This document shows, one piece after another, positions 25,601 through 38,416 of a DNA stretch of 64,000 nt. The notes under the pieces were generated by a model, which saw nothing but the letters and a program-made list of their open reading frames with translations, did no database searches and had not been told where the DNA came from. Origin of the DNA: Anisakis pegreffii (taxonomy: Eukaryota; Nematoda; Chromadorea; Rhabditida; Anisakidae); assembly GCA_035041965.1 (NCBI GenBank), contig JAPYMA010001453.1, positions 62,001-126,000 on the forward strand. The letters are read 5' to 3'. Numbering within the stretch: the first letter of the stretch is position 1; each line of letters opens with the position of its first letter. Both the position numbers and the translations under genes were made by a program.

Positions 25601-26170
25601 TATCAGCCAAATGTATTTCTGTTGGTTGGATTAATAATCGATGAACACTGATGTTTACCTTATCAGTCGCGGTGATCACTCGCATTGTTACCTAATGATA
25701 AAGTCTTCATTGCTGCTGCTTTACCACAATTATAAAATCCCAAAAACCTAAACGGACTGCAAATTTTTCACCCTTTCTGTGTTTCGTGTCAATGAAACGT
25801 AATCACCGAAAACATTACATTGGTATTGTTTTCCTCATGCTTAAATTTTCTTGTGAATAATAGCCTGCTTTTCTTGAGATTTCTCCGTGTATTATCAAAA
25901 TCGTTCTAACTGTTATTATTTTTGCACTTTTTAATAGCACTGTGAAATTATCAGTTAAGTAAAATTCGCGACGGCAATCACTAGTGAATGATGGGAAAAT
26001 AACATTAATTGTTGAATCAAAAGTCATATTCTTGGTCCAATCGTAATGCGCTGATGATGGGAAATAGGGTTGAATGAAGGCATCGTAGGTGAGTGGCATT
26101 ATGTCTTTTGGCAGACGCTCACTGAACGGTTCATCGCCTTTCTTCACGAAGAAGTCGTAGAAAATGTGGA
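19663..26170 (-). other. Gene 2, module 2 (HEVVH-type M1 peptidase half), 20 exons
   Basis: Exons in transcript order: 26004-26170, 25571-25691, 25325-25469, 24965-25137, 24697-24860, 24385-24451, 23819-23979, 23586-23705, 23388-23504, 22930-23061, 22594-22674, 22260-22404, 22035-22123, 21785-21912, 21491-21638, 21317-21390, 21038-21172, 20673-20855, 20081-20276, 19663-19815. The first exon reads [15 protein letters not shown]. Exon 7 has TSKALENWG and TPHEVVHQ, exon 8 starts [11 protein letters not shown], and the PYYKGAS tyrosine segment spans exons 9-10. GAMEN is changed to KALEN, but its Glu is retained. Four cysteines cluster in exon 17, as in genes 1 and 3. The exon-2 boundary is ambiguous. 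Confidence 0.75.
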
Positions 26171-29100
26171 CTGAAATCAAGCAAATGCACTGAATATGAT
26201 AGGCACACATCAACATGTTCCATCGCGATTTATACTGTAAGTAGCATTTCAGATGGATGAATTTTCAGTCTTGCGGAGTCTGAAGCCATATTCGGCAAAA
26301 ACACAATACCAACTGCAGAATTCTCGCTCTCAACCCTTGAACTTCGTAATGAAATTCATCAATCTCATTATTAAAACTGGTATTCACCACCAATCAATCG
26401 TATAAAGTAGTGAAATTCAATAATTCAATAGTATTCGTCTAAAACAATTCAGTTTTCGAAGTGAATTTCTACAGCATTAATCACGCACTTATATCGCGGT
26501 AATGTCTTGTGTGCCAATCCACTTGTGCTTTAAGATTGGTTCTGTATTCGTTGAATATCTCCTTCTGTGCCTCATCAGCTTTCGGTGATAGCTCGCTAAC
26601 AAGTGCTTCATACTGAAATCAACGCCTGTTAAGACTCAAATTTATCTCAATCTCGGTGGATTGTCCAAGGTGAGACGGTTATGTAGGCTGAACGAATAAC
26701 GAAACAAAACTTCATATGCTCATCTGATTGATCTATCAATAAATTAGATATCACTGACTCTACGTTGTGGATCAAATCCCTAATGAAAATACCGCTGATA
26801 TTCTTCGTTCTGTTCAAACTTATTCCGTTTCGCATATCTGAAACGGAATAAGTTTGAATTCCGTCTGGTCCATTGATTCAGCGATTAAAGGTTGTCAAGG
26901 CTGCTCTGTCATTCAGCTCAGAGCATTTGAAAATATCAACGAATCACCTGGCTGAGTCGATTATCAGTTCGCCATGTTGCGATCATTGCAGATAAGTACT
27001 GTGAAAGATGTGGGGAATGAAGCACTTTGTCAGCATTACTTTTTATGTACTTAAGCATTATATCACTGGCTGCCGGATTTTTGGACAAAAACGCGAATGG
27101 GTTGTAAGAGGTGAATGGTCGATATGTGTCAAACATCGTCGCGATTAGGCTGAAAAACTGTCCACAATGATGATGCTACCAGCAATAGTAGTGTGATTCA
27201 TTTCAGTGTTACTTCTGGTTGCTAAAATACGTTGGCTTTGCATCCTCCTAAACCAGTGGTTCTCATAGGGGTGTATTACCCATTTTGGGTAATTTGGAAG
27301 TGTCATGTCGTAATGGAAGGCTCGTCCCAGTCTAACACAGTTCTCATTCTTTTCCTGGCTGTTACGATCGCTCTCATAGCTTTTATCACCAAAATTGTTC
27401 TCTTCTGCTAATTTCTCGTTCATTGTATTCAATAGTTAATGTTAATTTCTCATTCTATCAAACACACTCTATAATTGACTATTTGACTGTCGAACTTTGT
27501 TGAGCAATTCAATTCGATTGCTGTATTGTTGATTTCGACTGTCAACGATCGTCAATGAATAGTATACGTCAGTGAATAGTATATGTTACAGAATGAGAAG
27601 TTGATTCGAATTGTGAAGTGAAATGAGACGAAGTGAATGATAAAAACTCATGAAGAGAATGATATTCGCATGTGGTAGCTATGAGAGCGAATACAACACG
27701 TCTGAAAAGAATGAGAATTCATCATAATCAGTCGGAAGTGTATGAGCGTGTCACAGACAATAGGTTTTCATGCAATCGTACTTAGCGATGTCGAATACCA
27801 TCAAGAGCGTGCTAATAAGCTTGAATCTACTTGAACCTAATTGATCATCTGAACATAACATGTGCGATTTCCATATTTAATGGGTGGGAGGTAACGGCGG
27901 CCTGTCAGATCATCAAAAGGGGTAATGGACCACCCGAACTTGAGAACCACTGTCCTAAACAGTAAATGGCACAAAATTATTCCAATGACGAGTGAGCTAA
28001 CTGCTCAGCGTTAATGAGTGTTTATTAGAACACTCAATAAACAAGCAAACCTGTTCATATCTTCTGCAGACTGCGTGCACGACATTCCAAATAACATTGC
28101 ATAATACTCCTGATAGAAGTAGAATCCGTGAACGACCTGTTGTTTGTACATTTTCATCATAAACTGAAAATCGCTCGCGGTACCATGTTTGATACCTGCG
28201 CAATACACCGCTTTACGGAGATCTGGATGAACCCTAAAAATTCGCTGGTTATCGTAGAATAAGAAATTGGAATGGGTTCGTTATTATGGTTACATTTTGT
28301 GTGTGTGTGTGCGTTTTCTTGTATCTGAACGCAACTTCCCCTCTGAACATACCATATGAAATCCTCATCTTTATCAACTTATTTCGGTACTGATAATAAG
28401 TCCTACTCATGGCGCAATACTGACTGATTTATAAACATAAAATGATAGTATAAAAAATAGGTGGATCAGTTTACTTGGAGCATTTATCAACACCAGTTGT
28501 TGTTTGAGCACAGTCGCTTTGGAATCCTGTGAATAGCTTAACAGCTTCAGCCATCGAATCACCAACGTCAAATCTCACAGCGTACGGTAACATCAGGTAC
28601 CGTGCCACACTGAAAATTTGCTACCAAGAATCAACTGAAATCAACGAAATCTATGTGCCGCTGCATAATTCTCTTTATTCTGCTTGTATTTTAACTCATA
28701 AGTTTCGAGCGATTACATTCACGATTTATCCGTCATTGAACAGTTCCCTTGCAACTGATACCGTGTTATGCCCCTATAATCTTCGACACAAACGCTTGTC
28801 GTGTCAGTTATTTCACTGCAATCAACTCGGAAGTGAACTACTAAACTGCAGATTAACACCGCTTCACTCACTCGTTATTCCAATCTCCTGTAACAGTCCA
28901 TCTGAGTTTGTTATAGTTGGCCAATACAAGTTTATCGATGAATCTCTGAAAATACACTACTTAATTGCAGTTAATATGAACAGATGCACAAATTCTCTGA
29001 CGAGAAGCGATCCAACTCAACAATTTCACTGTTTACCTGGAAGAGTCCATAGTCAAGACCATCTTCGAACATTGGCTCAAGTTCCTCAATAACCGGTTGG

Positions 29101-32100
29101 ATTAGTTCGAAAAGGCCGGAATACGGGTAATCTGGCACCAAAATTGTTATCAATTCAATCAATCTTCTGTATGAAAACTGCTGATTGGTGCGCATTTTAC
29201 GGCTGAAAAATGTTTTGTCAAATCTGTACATGATTAATTGCATAAAGTATTCGCATATGTTTGATCACCAGCTAGAACAGTGTGCAATTCGAATGTTCCC
29301 CATAGCACCGTCTCTCGCAAACGATCACAGGCAACGGGAGAATAAGCACGATCGTTCAGGGTTTATCGTTGAGCAGATGAATGCACGGTCAAGAAAGTGG
29401 AACCAATGCAGATTATTCAACAGGGTTTCAGAAAGCTTTGTTGCGTCTTTGAATATCCTCGAATAACTTGGAATAGGAAGGAGGATGCCAAAAAACGAAA
29501 ACTGCACTGATATCAATAAATTTTTGACATGGAGACATTTAAGCGCTCTTAATTTAGTTGATTCAATTGCTTTTCCATAACTGCATGTTACATGTTGAGA
29601 TGCAACTGTGAGTTGAAGATACTTTAAAAGAGTCTGTCAAAATTGCTGAACCGAATGTTGTGATTCTTGGTTACTGCGGCGATGCCATTTTGCTATGATT
29701 ATAACAAGATGTTTTCTTCATAATTGTTGACTTTTGTGCTTACAGCTCAATTAACTGCAATTAAAATGAACTGAATAAATGAGCAGAACTGACCGCAGAA
29801 AAGCGATTTGATCACCGATCAGAGCGATCTTATCGGACATTTTGTAGTGAGTGTCTCTATTCGCCTTCAAATCCATCACTAATCTCGCATAACCGATATC
29901 GTCGTATTCCACGCGTGCAAATGCACTTCTGTTTGCATTCTCGTAATCCCAATGATTCGCAATACTCCTCTCTGCTTTACCAGCCACCTTCATTGCCTTT
30001 TGATCGCTTGGGCAACTCTCATCCCAAGCTAGAACGGAGAAAAGTTTCCGAAGTTCGTGTATAACGCAAACAAATTGTTTAGTGAACGGTGTCAACAGTG
30101 CCAACAGCACAGCTTTCAATTGAATAAACCAAAATGTTGGATCTCAGTTATATCAATAGCCTATCACAGTTATCCCTTCATTAATCTCATTGCTTCAAGA
30201 GAGATGCAGCTTGATTGAAGCAACAGTGTTGCGAGTAAGTCTGCAATTCCTTGGCTGAATGTAAAATTTCCGGAGCCTAAAACTCATTATTAGTTAGTGC
30301 ACGAACCCGGCTTTATCCAACTGAAATGCGGCGTGGCGTTTTTGTAATTCTCACTCACTAATGGGATTGGCCAGCTGTAATTGTAGGAGAATTTGCTGAT
30401 GGGTAGTAATGAAATGTTGTTGAACGGTTGTTGAGTTACGTGTGCGGGTGATGTGGGCTGGTTGTTCGTTACGGTCAACAGTGGGAAACACTGAAAATTA
30501 TTGTTGTTGCGAAAGTGTACTTTGGTAAATATTGCTGCTGATAATAATAATAATTTATCACACAAAAGCTATGAACGATCACTATTGCTAAAAAGCACCA
30601 TGCATTTGGTAAGAAAAAGCTGCATTCAAAGCCCCTAGAATGTTTAGTAACTGATCTAGCTTTGATGATCCACTTCCAAATCACTTCGATCATCGCCATA
30701 TCAATAATCATTCATTAAGGAGATGGATGATTTCTTGAGCTGATATCATTGGGTGTGCGGAAAGAAGTGATCAGAGAGAGGAGAATGTGATAACTAGTTG
30801 TAAGATATTAGTGGTACATAGAGTCGGGATGATTTATAATTGTTGATTTGTGAATAAGTGAAATATGAGACCGATTATCGACAATTCAACAATTCAACAA
30901 AAAGTTGCCCGTAATGCACAGTTATACCCACAGAAATAGCACGATCACGCTGAAGGCGGACAAATGAGTGCAGGTCATACCTCTTGAAGGAACCACGGAT
31001 CGAGGAACTTCGTAACGTTCAATGGACGACCACACCAATCCTTTTTCGCGTGACGTTGTGCGGCCTAAACATTCAAAAACGACTGAAACAATGTATCAGT
31101 TCCTAATAGTAAGACGAGAATGACCGCAACTAACTGTTGTGAATTTAGCGAAGAGCATCTCATGATCAGCGTTCGAGAACTGATACGTTCGGATGTAGTC
31201 TTGAAGTGCCTCTTGGAATGCCTGGTCACCAAGCGTCAGACGTGCCATGCGATACATCGACGAGCCTTTATCGTAAGTGATAGCTGCAAACTCATCTTAT
31301 GGCGTTTGCACGAAACGACACCGACTTTGAACATATCTATTCGTTCATTCAGTCAGCAATTGCAATCACAGCTCATTGCGATTAGCATTAAAATGCCTCC
31401 CGATTATCGCTGAGTGTTATCCTCCTTTCAAATTATCCAATGATATTTCATCACAATGCAGTCTGTGTATCTGTCTCAGCCATTCATCCGGTAATGACTA
31501 GGTACCAATGAAGTGTGAATTACTTACGATCGAAATAACGACCAGTTGGTACGACAACAATTGGATGCGATCTGAGCAAATTTGCATCATAGTTAAGCGC
31601 CCTTTCCGTTGCAGCAATCAAAAATTCAGAATCCTGAAGAAGCAGTTCAAATTCATGACTGATAACCGAGTTAATTGCTCGACTAATTTTATTTATTATA
31701 CGACTCCAGGGGAAAAGATGGTCATAATTTCAACAGTGTAGAACCAAGCAATGCATGAGCAATGAATGCGTGAATAATGAACTGTCAAAGTTTCACTTCA
31801 ATCATGTAACGAACCAAGAAGGGAGCTTGTTCAGGCAAAGCCATCGCTTGATTGTAGTACTGCCAATAGGCCGCAAAGCCTTCGTTGACGACGAGTTCAC
31901 TCCACCAAGAAGCCGTTACGATGTCACCGAACCACTGATGCGCCAGTTCATGACACATCACTTGAGCAGCATATTGCTTGACGTACGTCGAATGAACCTG
32001 AATTGCACTCGAAGTTGAGCTGAGCGATGCGAAATTTTATAGAAATATTTTACGAGTATTACCAGTGAATGTTAGTTGAAGGATTTTCAGCAGTATCAAT

Positions 32101-35100
32101 GGTAGCAACATATAGAATGTCTGAACGAAGAAGCCGAATTGAATTTTGTGTGCACCCATACAAGTGAACGCTAATTTCATCGCTTTTTGGATCATATGTC
32201 GCAAACAACTGATTTTTTCCAATCGGACAGTTACTTTACACGATAGGAATCGTCCTCCCCTCCACCCCGTACATTCTTCAATGAATCAGAAGGTTTCACT
32301 TCATTGAACATTAAATTAATGATATGCTGATACACAACGAATTAAGTGAAGTGCTAACATCTGGATTGAATGCTATGTACTGATATTTGTAGATGATCAA
32401 ACCGAAGTTCTCCATTGCGCCAGCTCTGAATTCTGGTAAGCCAATCTGATCTGGAATATGATTTGAATCAACAAAGAATGATCACTGGTAGCAGCAAAAA
32501 TTCTGATGGCAAACAAATTCGAATCCCTCCCAAGCGAGTTGTTCTCTCAAACTTTGCTGTTACTGCTTAACGATTCAGCAACAGAATAGACATTTAACCT
32601 GATTTGGACATTGGATATGGGAAGTTGAGATAAACACCCAACGAATAGAGACATTTCGCTGAAACTTCGGCGGCGAATTCCAAGTATTTGTCTTGACCGG
32701 TCCATCCCCAAATACGAACCTAAACGGCTGGTTCACTGGTTACCATTCATTGCTACCCTCAGAGATTTGCTTGATTATCTACTCAAACACAAATCACGAT
32801 CATACAATCAATTCGCCTTCTCACCAGTGTCCCGGCTTGATTTATTCGCTGTGTATGCACGAACGGACCGATGGCGAGTGCGACCAGATACGAGGACATT
32901 TTCGGTGTTGGTGGGAAACGAGTGATAGACCATCCAGGCCTGGAATCGATCGAATGAAACGAATCAATTAAGAATGATAATTTGCATATCCTGAAGATCT
33001 GCACATTGAATGACAATCAAACAAGAGTACAGCTGATTAGCTTGAATACCACTGAAATTTAGTGTTCTTTGATGGGATTTACTGATGAATTGAGAATTGC
33101 GCCAACGATATTGTGGAAACTGAAGCTCTGCGTTCAGCACGACTTAAACTTCGGTATATTTTGGAAGAGGAAATAACTGGATAAATGTTTGTTTGATTGC
33201 ACGAGATAACTCTGACTGCTTGGAAAGTTTTCTATGTAAAACCAACAACAGAATAAAAATCAGATTCGTTTGCGATATTATGCTGCCGTTGGCTGTGTTA
33301 GAACAAGGCAAACACAAGATCAAATGCGCAAAATTCATCTCACTCGAAATCTTCCGGTGCTCGTTCCATCGCGTTCGAAAGTGCGATAAGTTGCGTGGGA
33401 TGAATCAGTGTCATATGGAATACGGCCTTGTAAGATGGCTCGTCAAGACACGGAAATACGGATCGTGCTTGGAAACCATTCTCCATGTGTGTCGAAACCA
33501 TCCAACTGAACAAACAACCTTTAGGCTTTCATATATCTACTCCCAATCTTGTGCAGTCTGGTTACCATCAGTAATATCATCAATATTGCTTTGAGTGTCA
33601 GCATTATTTTGAGTGTCAGCATTATTATTACATTTATCATTGTTTTCAACAGTATTGTTACTAGTATCTTCTATCAACCACCTACTGTGTTGTGTTTTTG
33701 ATATCATTGTAGTAGGTGTAGTACATTCCTCCATCTGTATACGGATTTATTTTGCCAGTATATTTGAATTGCAACAGGTATGTTTTCCCAACTACTGGTG
33801 CATCTGACGGAGTGATAATCTGTAATCAGGAGCTGATTGCGAGTAGAATTATAATAATAGGTCGGTTATCGATGTAGTTACATATTAAATAAGTATAATT
33901 CATAGGTCTGGCGGCTGTTTGACAAGGCGATATGTCAGAATTTGATCTGATTAATGATCAGTAATACTGATCAATTTGTCGCTTACAAATTGGCGACATT
34001 CAGGCGTGAGACGTGAAATAAGGCGCATTGCTCAGACTCACATTCCAAGTGTCTTCTCCAGAAGTTCGGTTCACCGGATATACCCAACAAATACTTTCAT
34101 CTATGTGTGAAATTTTAAAAAATTGTGAAATCTCAAGGGACAGTCTCATGTGAGTAACGTAAAAACGCGTACAACTTGCGTACATACCAAATGACTGAGC
34201 CTTGTATCGATGGTGTGGCTTTGGATGTTAAGCGGTAAGCCATTATCATCCATCAAAGTAATGCTTTGATATTCTAAGTTAAATGAATAGAGAGTGAATG
34301 TGGCCGTTGCCTTCTTCACTCTAAATATGAACGTTGTAACACCATCAAATGTCATATTACGTCCTGAAATCAGCAAAATGAACCAAAGTGCTTTCGAAAT
34401 AGTATGACTGTTCCTTGAATGTTGGCCGTCCACGGAAGTTTCTCCCCATTAATAGAAACAGATCCATTAGCAATGTCTTTATTTTATTGGCTTGAACACA
34501 GTAATCGTAAGAAAACATTCCAATCTTCAACAACAAAACCATAAAACATCTTATTTATTGAAACTTTCCATAAGGGATGTTCATTGAGGAGCAGGTGATC
34601 GAATAAAGATGCACTCACCTTCGGGTAGGGTCACTCCTGGAGCCGGAAAATATGGTCGAAGTCTGATGTAATAGTGGCGAGCCATCAGAACATCTTTGAG
34701 ACGCTTATCCTGTTCAGTGATTTCTGTTGCTAAGCGGTTAGCCCTTTCGAAGGCCAATTTGCTATCTGCTGCAGTTTGAGCGAAATTCTCGGCTTCTCGA
34801 GGAGGAGGTATAAACAACTCAAACTGATCTGAAATCATCCAGAAGCATGCAGAGCAGATACCTCATCAGAGTGCACTGATGAATTTCAATACTAATCATA
34901 AAGCTTGTAAGCAAATTCATTAAGTGGAAATGATTCTTTGAGATGCAGCAAAATAATCTTTTCGTAATTTCGCGCCACCATGCATTTAGTTTCTTTCTTG
35001 TTTGTGATTGAACCAGATCCGTACGAGTCGCTTCTTTGCTCGTAGAGTCTGCTTGATGTTTGAAACTAGAAAATTGAAACAAGCAGTCTTTGAATCGAAA

Positions 35101-35409
35101 GAATGCCCCCGCTCCTACGCTCGTTTGGAAATTATTGTGAATACACATGCCGAATCATGTTATCGATCGCTTGATACAAATGTTGAACTACGAAGCGATG
35201 CATACAATCTCGCGATTTCCTTGAGCATATCAGGTCGTGTTTTGTCTTAATAACATGACAATGCGCGATGAGAGGAATAGATCAAAACGTGCACGATACT
35301 TACGTGTTCCATACGTTCCCGGTGGTTCAGTTTCAGTCGTACGTCTGAATCCTTGACTGGCGATTAGCAAAAGAACGTATTCAAGCAACAAAACCGTCAT
35401 CCGCTTCAT
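19663..35409 (-). CDS. Gene 2: secreted double-module M1 aminopeptidase (40 exons, about 1,879 aa)
   Basis: This is a paralogue of gene 1 with the same architecture and exon phases, and its exons sum to 5,640 nt (1,880 codons). Exon 1 (35304-35409) encodes a clear signal peptide ([20 protein letters not shown]). Module 1 has GAMEN at about 352-356, HELAH at about 388-392, Glu about 411 and Tyr about 472. Module 2 has KALEN at about 1272-1276, HEVVH at about 1308-1312 and Glu about 1331. Its stop TGA (19663-19665) lies 3.1 kb before the RNase-bearing spacer's other boundary and only about 0.8 kb downstream from the start of gene 1. AATAAA candidates on the minus strand sit about 115 and 156 nt after the stop. 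In one compared exon (GAMEN/HExxH, module 2) gene 2 matches gene 1 at 36 of 54 residues. Module-2 exon 2 needs a shortened donor, or carries a one-base frameshift. Confidence 0.75.
22860..22912. repeat. AAT-rich simple repeat
   Basis: Imperfect AAT/ATA/ACA triplets lie in the intron between exons 10 and 11 of gene 2 module 2. Comparable triplet-rich stretches occur at about 30538-30556 and 58683-58735. Confidence 0.7.
26171..26488 (-). other. Gene 2 inter-module intron (phase 1)
   Basis: The module-1 exon ends GAT ATA A|GTGCGT and module 2 resumes after TTTCAG with TC CAC ATT, restoring an Ile codon. The intron is 318 bp. Reading through instead gives ISA and a TGA stop at 26481-26483, so an unspliced transcript would encode a single-module enzyme. 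No signal-peptide exon for module 2 is visible in this gap. Confidence 0.65.
27254..27952. mobile_element. Non-autonomous hAT-type element (MITE), 699 bp
   Basis: The element is bounded by a perfect 12-bp terminal inverted repeat (CAGTGGTTCTCA at the left, TGAGAACCACTG at the right). It is flanked by an exact 8-bp direct repeat, TCCTAAAC, at 27246-27253 and 27953-27960. An 8-bp target duplication and this type of end are typical of hAT transposons (established knowledge). No transposase ORF is present. It sits inside intron 18 of gene 2 module 1, between two intact exons, so the gene is probably not harmed. The perfect target duplication suggests a fairly recent insertion. Confidence 0.9.
28298..28312. 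repeat. (GT)n microsatellite
   Basis: A short pure GT run lies in the intron between exons 17 and 18 of gene 2 module 1. A similar run with extra G bases occurs near 54131-54155 in a gene 3 intron. Confidence 0.8.
33591..33626. repeat. 18-bp unit repeated twice in tandem
   Basis: TTGAGTGTCAGCATTATT occurs at 33591-33608 and immediately again at 33609-33626. It is inside the intron between exons 4 and 5 of gene 2 module 1. Confidence 0.85.
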
Positions 35410-38400
35410 TGTTTTCTATCTGTCTTCATTCGATTCAATTCAGCAATAATAATAGCACACAAGAGACAATCAACCGTCCAATGTTATCCAATTCACTGGT
35501 TAGCAGTAGTCGGTTGAGGGACAATGTGTCAGTGCAATGAAACCCTATCGCGATGAACCTGAAAGACTGCTTCCAATTGATAACGTTGGAATCTTGATGT
35601 GATCTGCTTGTATAGTGTAAAAGCATCGTATCAAACAAAGTACTCTTTTCCATTTCATTATCAGAATATGATTTTTATAATCGCTAACTACACAGCATGT
35701 GCATGCAAATAACAAATAATTAATCGTAGTGATGGAACGCAAGAATATCAGTAGATTAGACAACCTTCGGGTGCACCCCATTTATCAGTGATTGTTGTCA
35801 AAAAGTGATCATGTAAAATCGTAACCATAGAGTTTTAGTGCAATGCATTTGGCCATTAACTAGCAGTTCAGCAGTGCAGTTAAAAACTTCGATCAGATAA
35901 TCTCTTATAAGTTCATTGTTAATATGACGATTAAAGCTTTTTGCTATTAGCAACAAATATGGTGATAAGCCGATTAGTGCTCTATAATGTCTGGTCTTTT
36001 AGATAGATACGATGTAAAACGTTTAGTTGACGGCAAAGTATAATTTTGAGACTATGAGAATGTTTTCTGTTTGCTGATTGCTACATTTTGAATAGTCTTT
36101 TTTTTTTAATGATAAGCCAACGACAATAAAGATCATTGAGCATTAAGTCTTTAATCGGAGAGCATTTTAAGTGTTTGAATGCAGTGGAATTATTGCTGCT
36201 CTATTTCTAGTTTAGAGCAATAAAATTTCTTGCGGAAAAAATCTACTGCTGGTTAAGCACCAATGAAGACGGCGAAAGGAAGATAAGTGATGAATATTGA
36301 TTGTTAAGGAATCGTAAATGAATAGCGATCATTTGATCAACTTATCATTTCTCATTGAATGAAGGGCCCATCAATTGCTGAAAATGCGGTGAGAAGGTAG
36401 TACGTTTTCACTTCTAATGTAGTTCTTGAGTACTATTCCCAGAAAATTATTGTGTATAAAGAATGGATGGAGGAGTTAATTGCGTGCAGATTAGAGCATC
36501 TTCTGAATGGTATTTCGAAGTATTGAATCTGAACGAAACTCAATTGCTTACATGAGCAAGACGGTTTGGAATTCGACCCATTTTGGGAATTGCGTTTAAC
36601 CAATCATTCACGCTCTTTTTCTCGATAGCCCATATCAACTTCAGTAGCTAAGTGAATCCAATTTAGCTTCAAAATGCTTGCTAATTCAATCATTAGACAA
36701 CAATTTTGTCACGAGAAGCGATTTACTATTAGTTTTACTTTCAATAATCACGAAGCAATTGATCACCGCTGCCAAAAATGAACGGCTCTCCGACTAAACT
36801 GATTACTAGCAAAGATAAAGTAAAAGTAGAAACAATGTCTACTCGACGAAACGAAATCTGAAACGACAGCTATCAAAACATCCATCGACCGAACGGTTTA
36901 AAAGAGGTTCGTATACGTTTCACGAAGCATTCATCCCATTCGGCTATTCAAATGAGCAACAATTCCCAACTATTCAACAGAACAATTGTTCCCGAAAATC
37001 ATTCCGTTCGCCTATTCAAGGGAGTAATAATTCCCACCTATTCAAAAGAACGACATTTCCCAATTATTGAAGGGAACAATAGCTCCCAAAATCTAATGTT
37101 CGCTGAGAACAAACGCGCCCAAACCTATGCAGGGGAACAATGGTTCCCATAATTCGCTGAGAACTCCTCACAATAATCAGCAATTCTAAGCATAATTGAC
37201 CAACGATCCCCAGACCTTCGTCACCTCCATCGTTAAGCTACCCATGATTCAAGTGTCGTCGAGCTGTCAGTGATCAGTAACCGAGTCATCTGTTCTATTT
37301 GTGTTCATACCTGTTCCATCTATCTTCAGTACGTACTAAACCACCTAGAACCTCTCCGTCTTCCTCCCATTTCATCACATTACTTTGCAGAGCTTATGCA
37401 TGGAGGACCAAGTTCATTACGTGACATTTAACGAAGCTCATAGCTGATCAAGAGCAGATAGATGGCATAACGACTCAAGTTCGGACCGAGCTGTGTTGAC
37501 TGTCGATCAATAGAACATCCTATGCTGGCCGGAGATATCTTTAGATTGCCTTATGAGGACAAACCCTAGGAGAAGGGTAGAGATAATCGACTTCTTGGGG
37601 TTGATTTCAATTAAAACATATGGAGCTGGGAAAGGATTTTTGCGTGAGCAAATAAGATGTCGGTGCGACAAGGAGATGTTTATGGATTAAATATACATTG
37701 CTTATGGGATTAATGTGTTGTGAGCAAATGTGATAGAAAAGGATGGAATGTTTTTGTATGAGAAGAGCAAACAATCATGTTATTAAATACTTTTTTTTTT
37801 AATTAGCAAGATAAGCAAAACACACATATCAGCGAATATCATTTAATGCGTTGTCAATTCGCTAACGTGCCACATCATTTATGCACCATTGTTTTACAGG
37901 ATACCTGTAAATGTGTGTTGATCCGCAGGTGTTCTTCATCGACCTCCCGGCTCATCGTTTATATTAAGTTGATAACTCCTTAAAGTAGTCATTCTTAAAA
38001 CTTCGCCTTCGATTCCTCCATGCCTCCCCTTGATTGTTGCCAATTTCCGTTTTTGTATCCGATTAAATGCATTTAAATCTCCATTTCGTTTCCATCTGGC
38101 AGTAAGTGCTTTTGATATTCGTGGGACTGGTACTGTAGTACCATTCAAGCATTTCTTAATATAGTTATGGGCATATCCCTGTTGCGGATATGAGGGTGCC
38201 TGGTACAGGTAAGAGTTTACTTGATACAGGTATGGTATATTTATGAATATGAGAGGTAAGTCAAAAATAAGTATGATAGCAGATGTGAGAGTTTAACTGT
38301 CAAGGTATGTTTGATGTTTATGAAGTCAGCAGCCAACTGCACCGTTTTATGAAGAAGCGTTATTGATGGTACTGATTGAGTGGATCGAGATGAGATGTAA

Positions 38401-38416
38401 TCACCGTGAGTTGCAG
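35410..38416. other. Spacer upstream of gene 2 and RNase T2 (probable divergent promoter region)
   Basis: Gene 2 (minus) and the RNase T2 gene (plus) are divergent, so this 3 kb should contain both promoters. It holds the degenerate repeat array at 36940-37170. A minus-strand ORF at 37936-38148 has no recognisable domain or signal, and I do not call it a gene. Confidence 0.5.
36940..37170. repeat. Degenerate tandem repeat array
   Basis: About seven imperfect units alternate phrases such as CTATTCAA(A/G)(A/G)GA, AACAAT(A/T)G(C/T)TCCCA and TTCGCTGAGAAC. Unit length drifts between about 25 and 35 bp. It is intergenic, upstream of the RNase T2 gene and beyond the 5' end of gene 2. No function can be assigned. 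Confidence 0.6.

Larger units (their letters stand above)
26489..35409 (-). other. Gene 2, module 1 (HELAH-type M1 peptidase half), 20 exons
   Basis: Exons in transcript order: 35304-35409, 34619-34828, 34188-34363, 33686-33819, 33344-33505, 32825-32939, 32599-32719, 32359-32450, 31815-31997, 31528-31633, 31135-31283, 30981-31064, 30307-30490, 29794-30028, 29037-29202, 28872-28945, 28475-28609, 28051-28233, 26948-27149, 26489-26612. Key motifs are PCLDEP (exon 5), [10 protein letters not shown] (exon 8), [14 protein letters not shown] with VNEGF (exon 9) and TYDKGSS (exon 11). Twelve of its 20 exon lengths are identical to those of both gene 1 and gene 3. Intron 18 (27150-28050) is unusually long because it contains a hAT-type MITE. 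The active site is complete, so this half should be a working aminopeptidase. Confidence 0.8.

Noticed and set aside
27145..27432. 95-codon minus-strand ORF
   Set aside because: It lies mostly inside the hAT-type MITE and has no similarity to a transposase.
28529..29092. 187-codon plus-strand ORF
   Set aside because: It lies antisense across exons 15-17 of gene 2 module 1 and their introns. It has no domain or splice signals of its own and is a mirror of real coding sequence.
37936..38148. 70-codon basic minus-strand ORF
   Set aside because: It is isolated, with no recognisable domain, start context or neighbouring exons. Too weak to call a gene.
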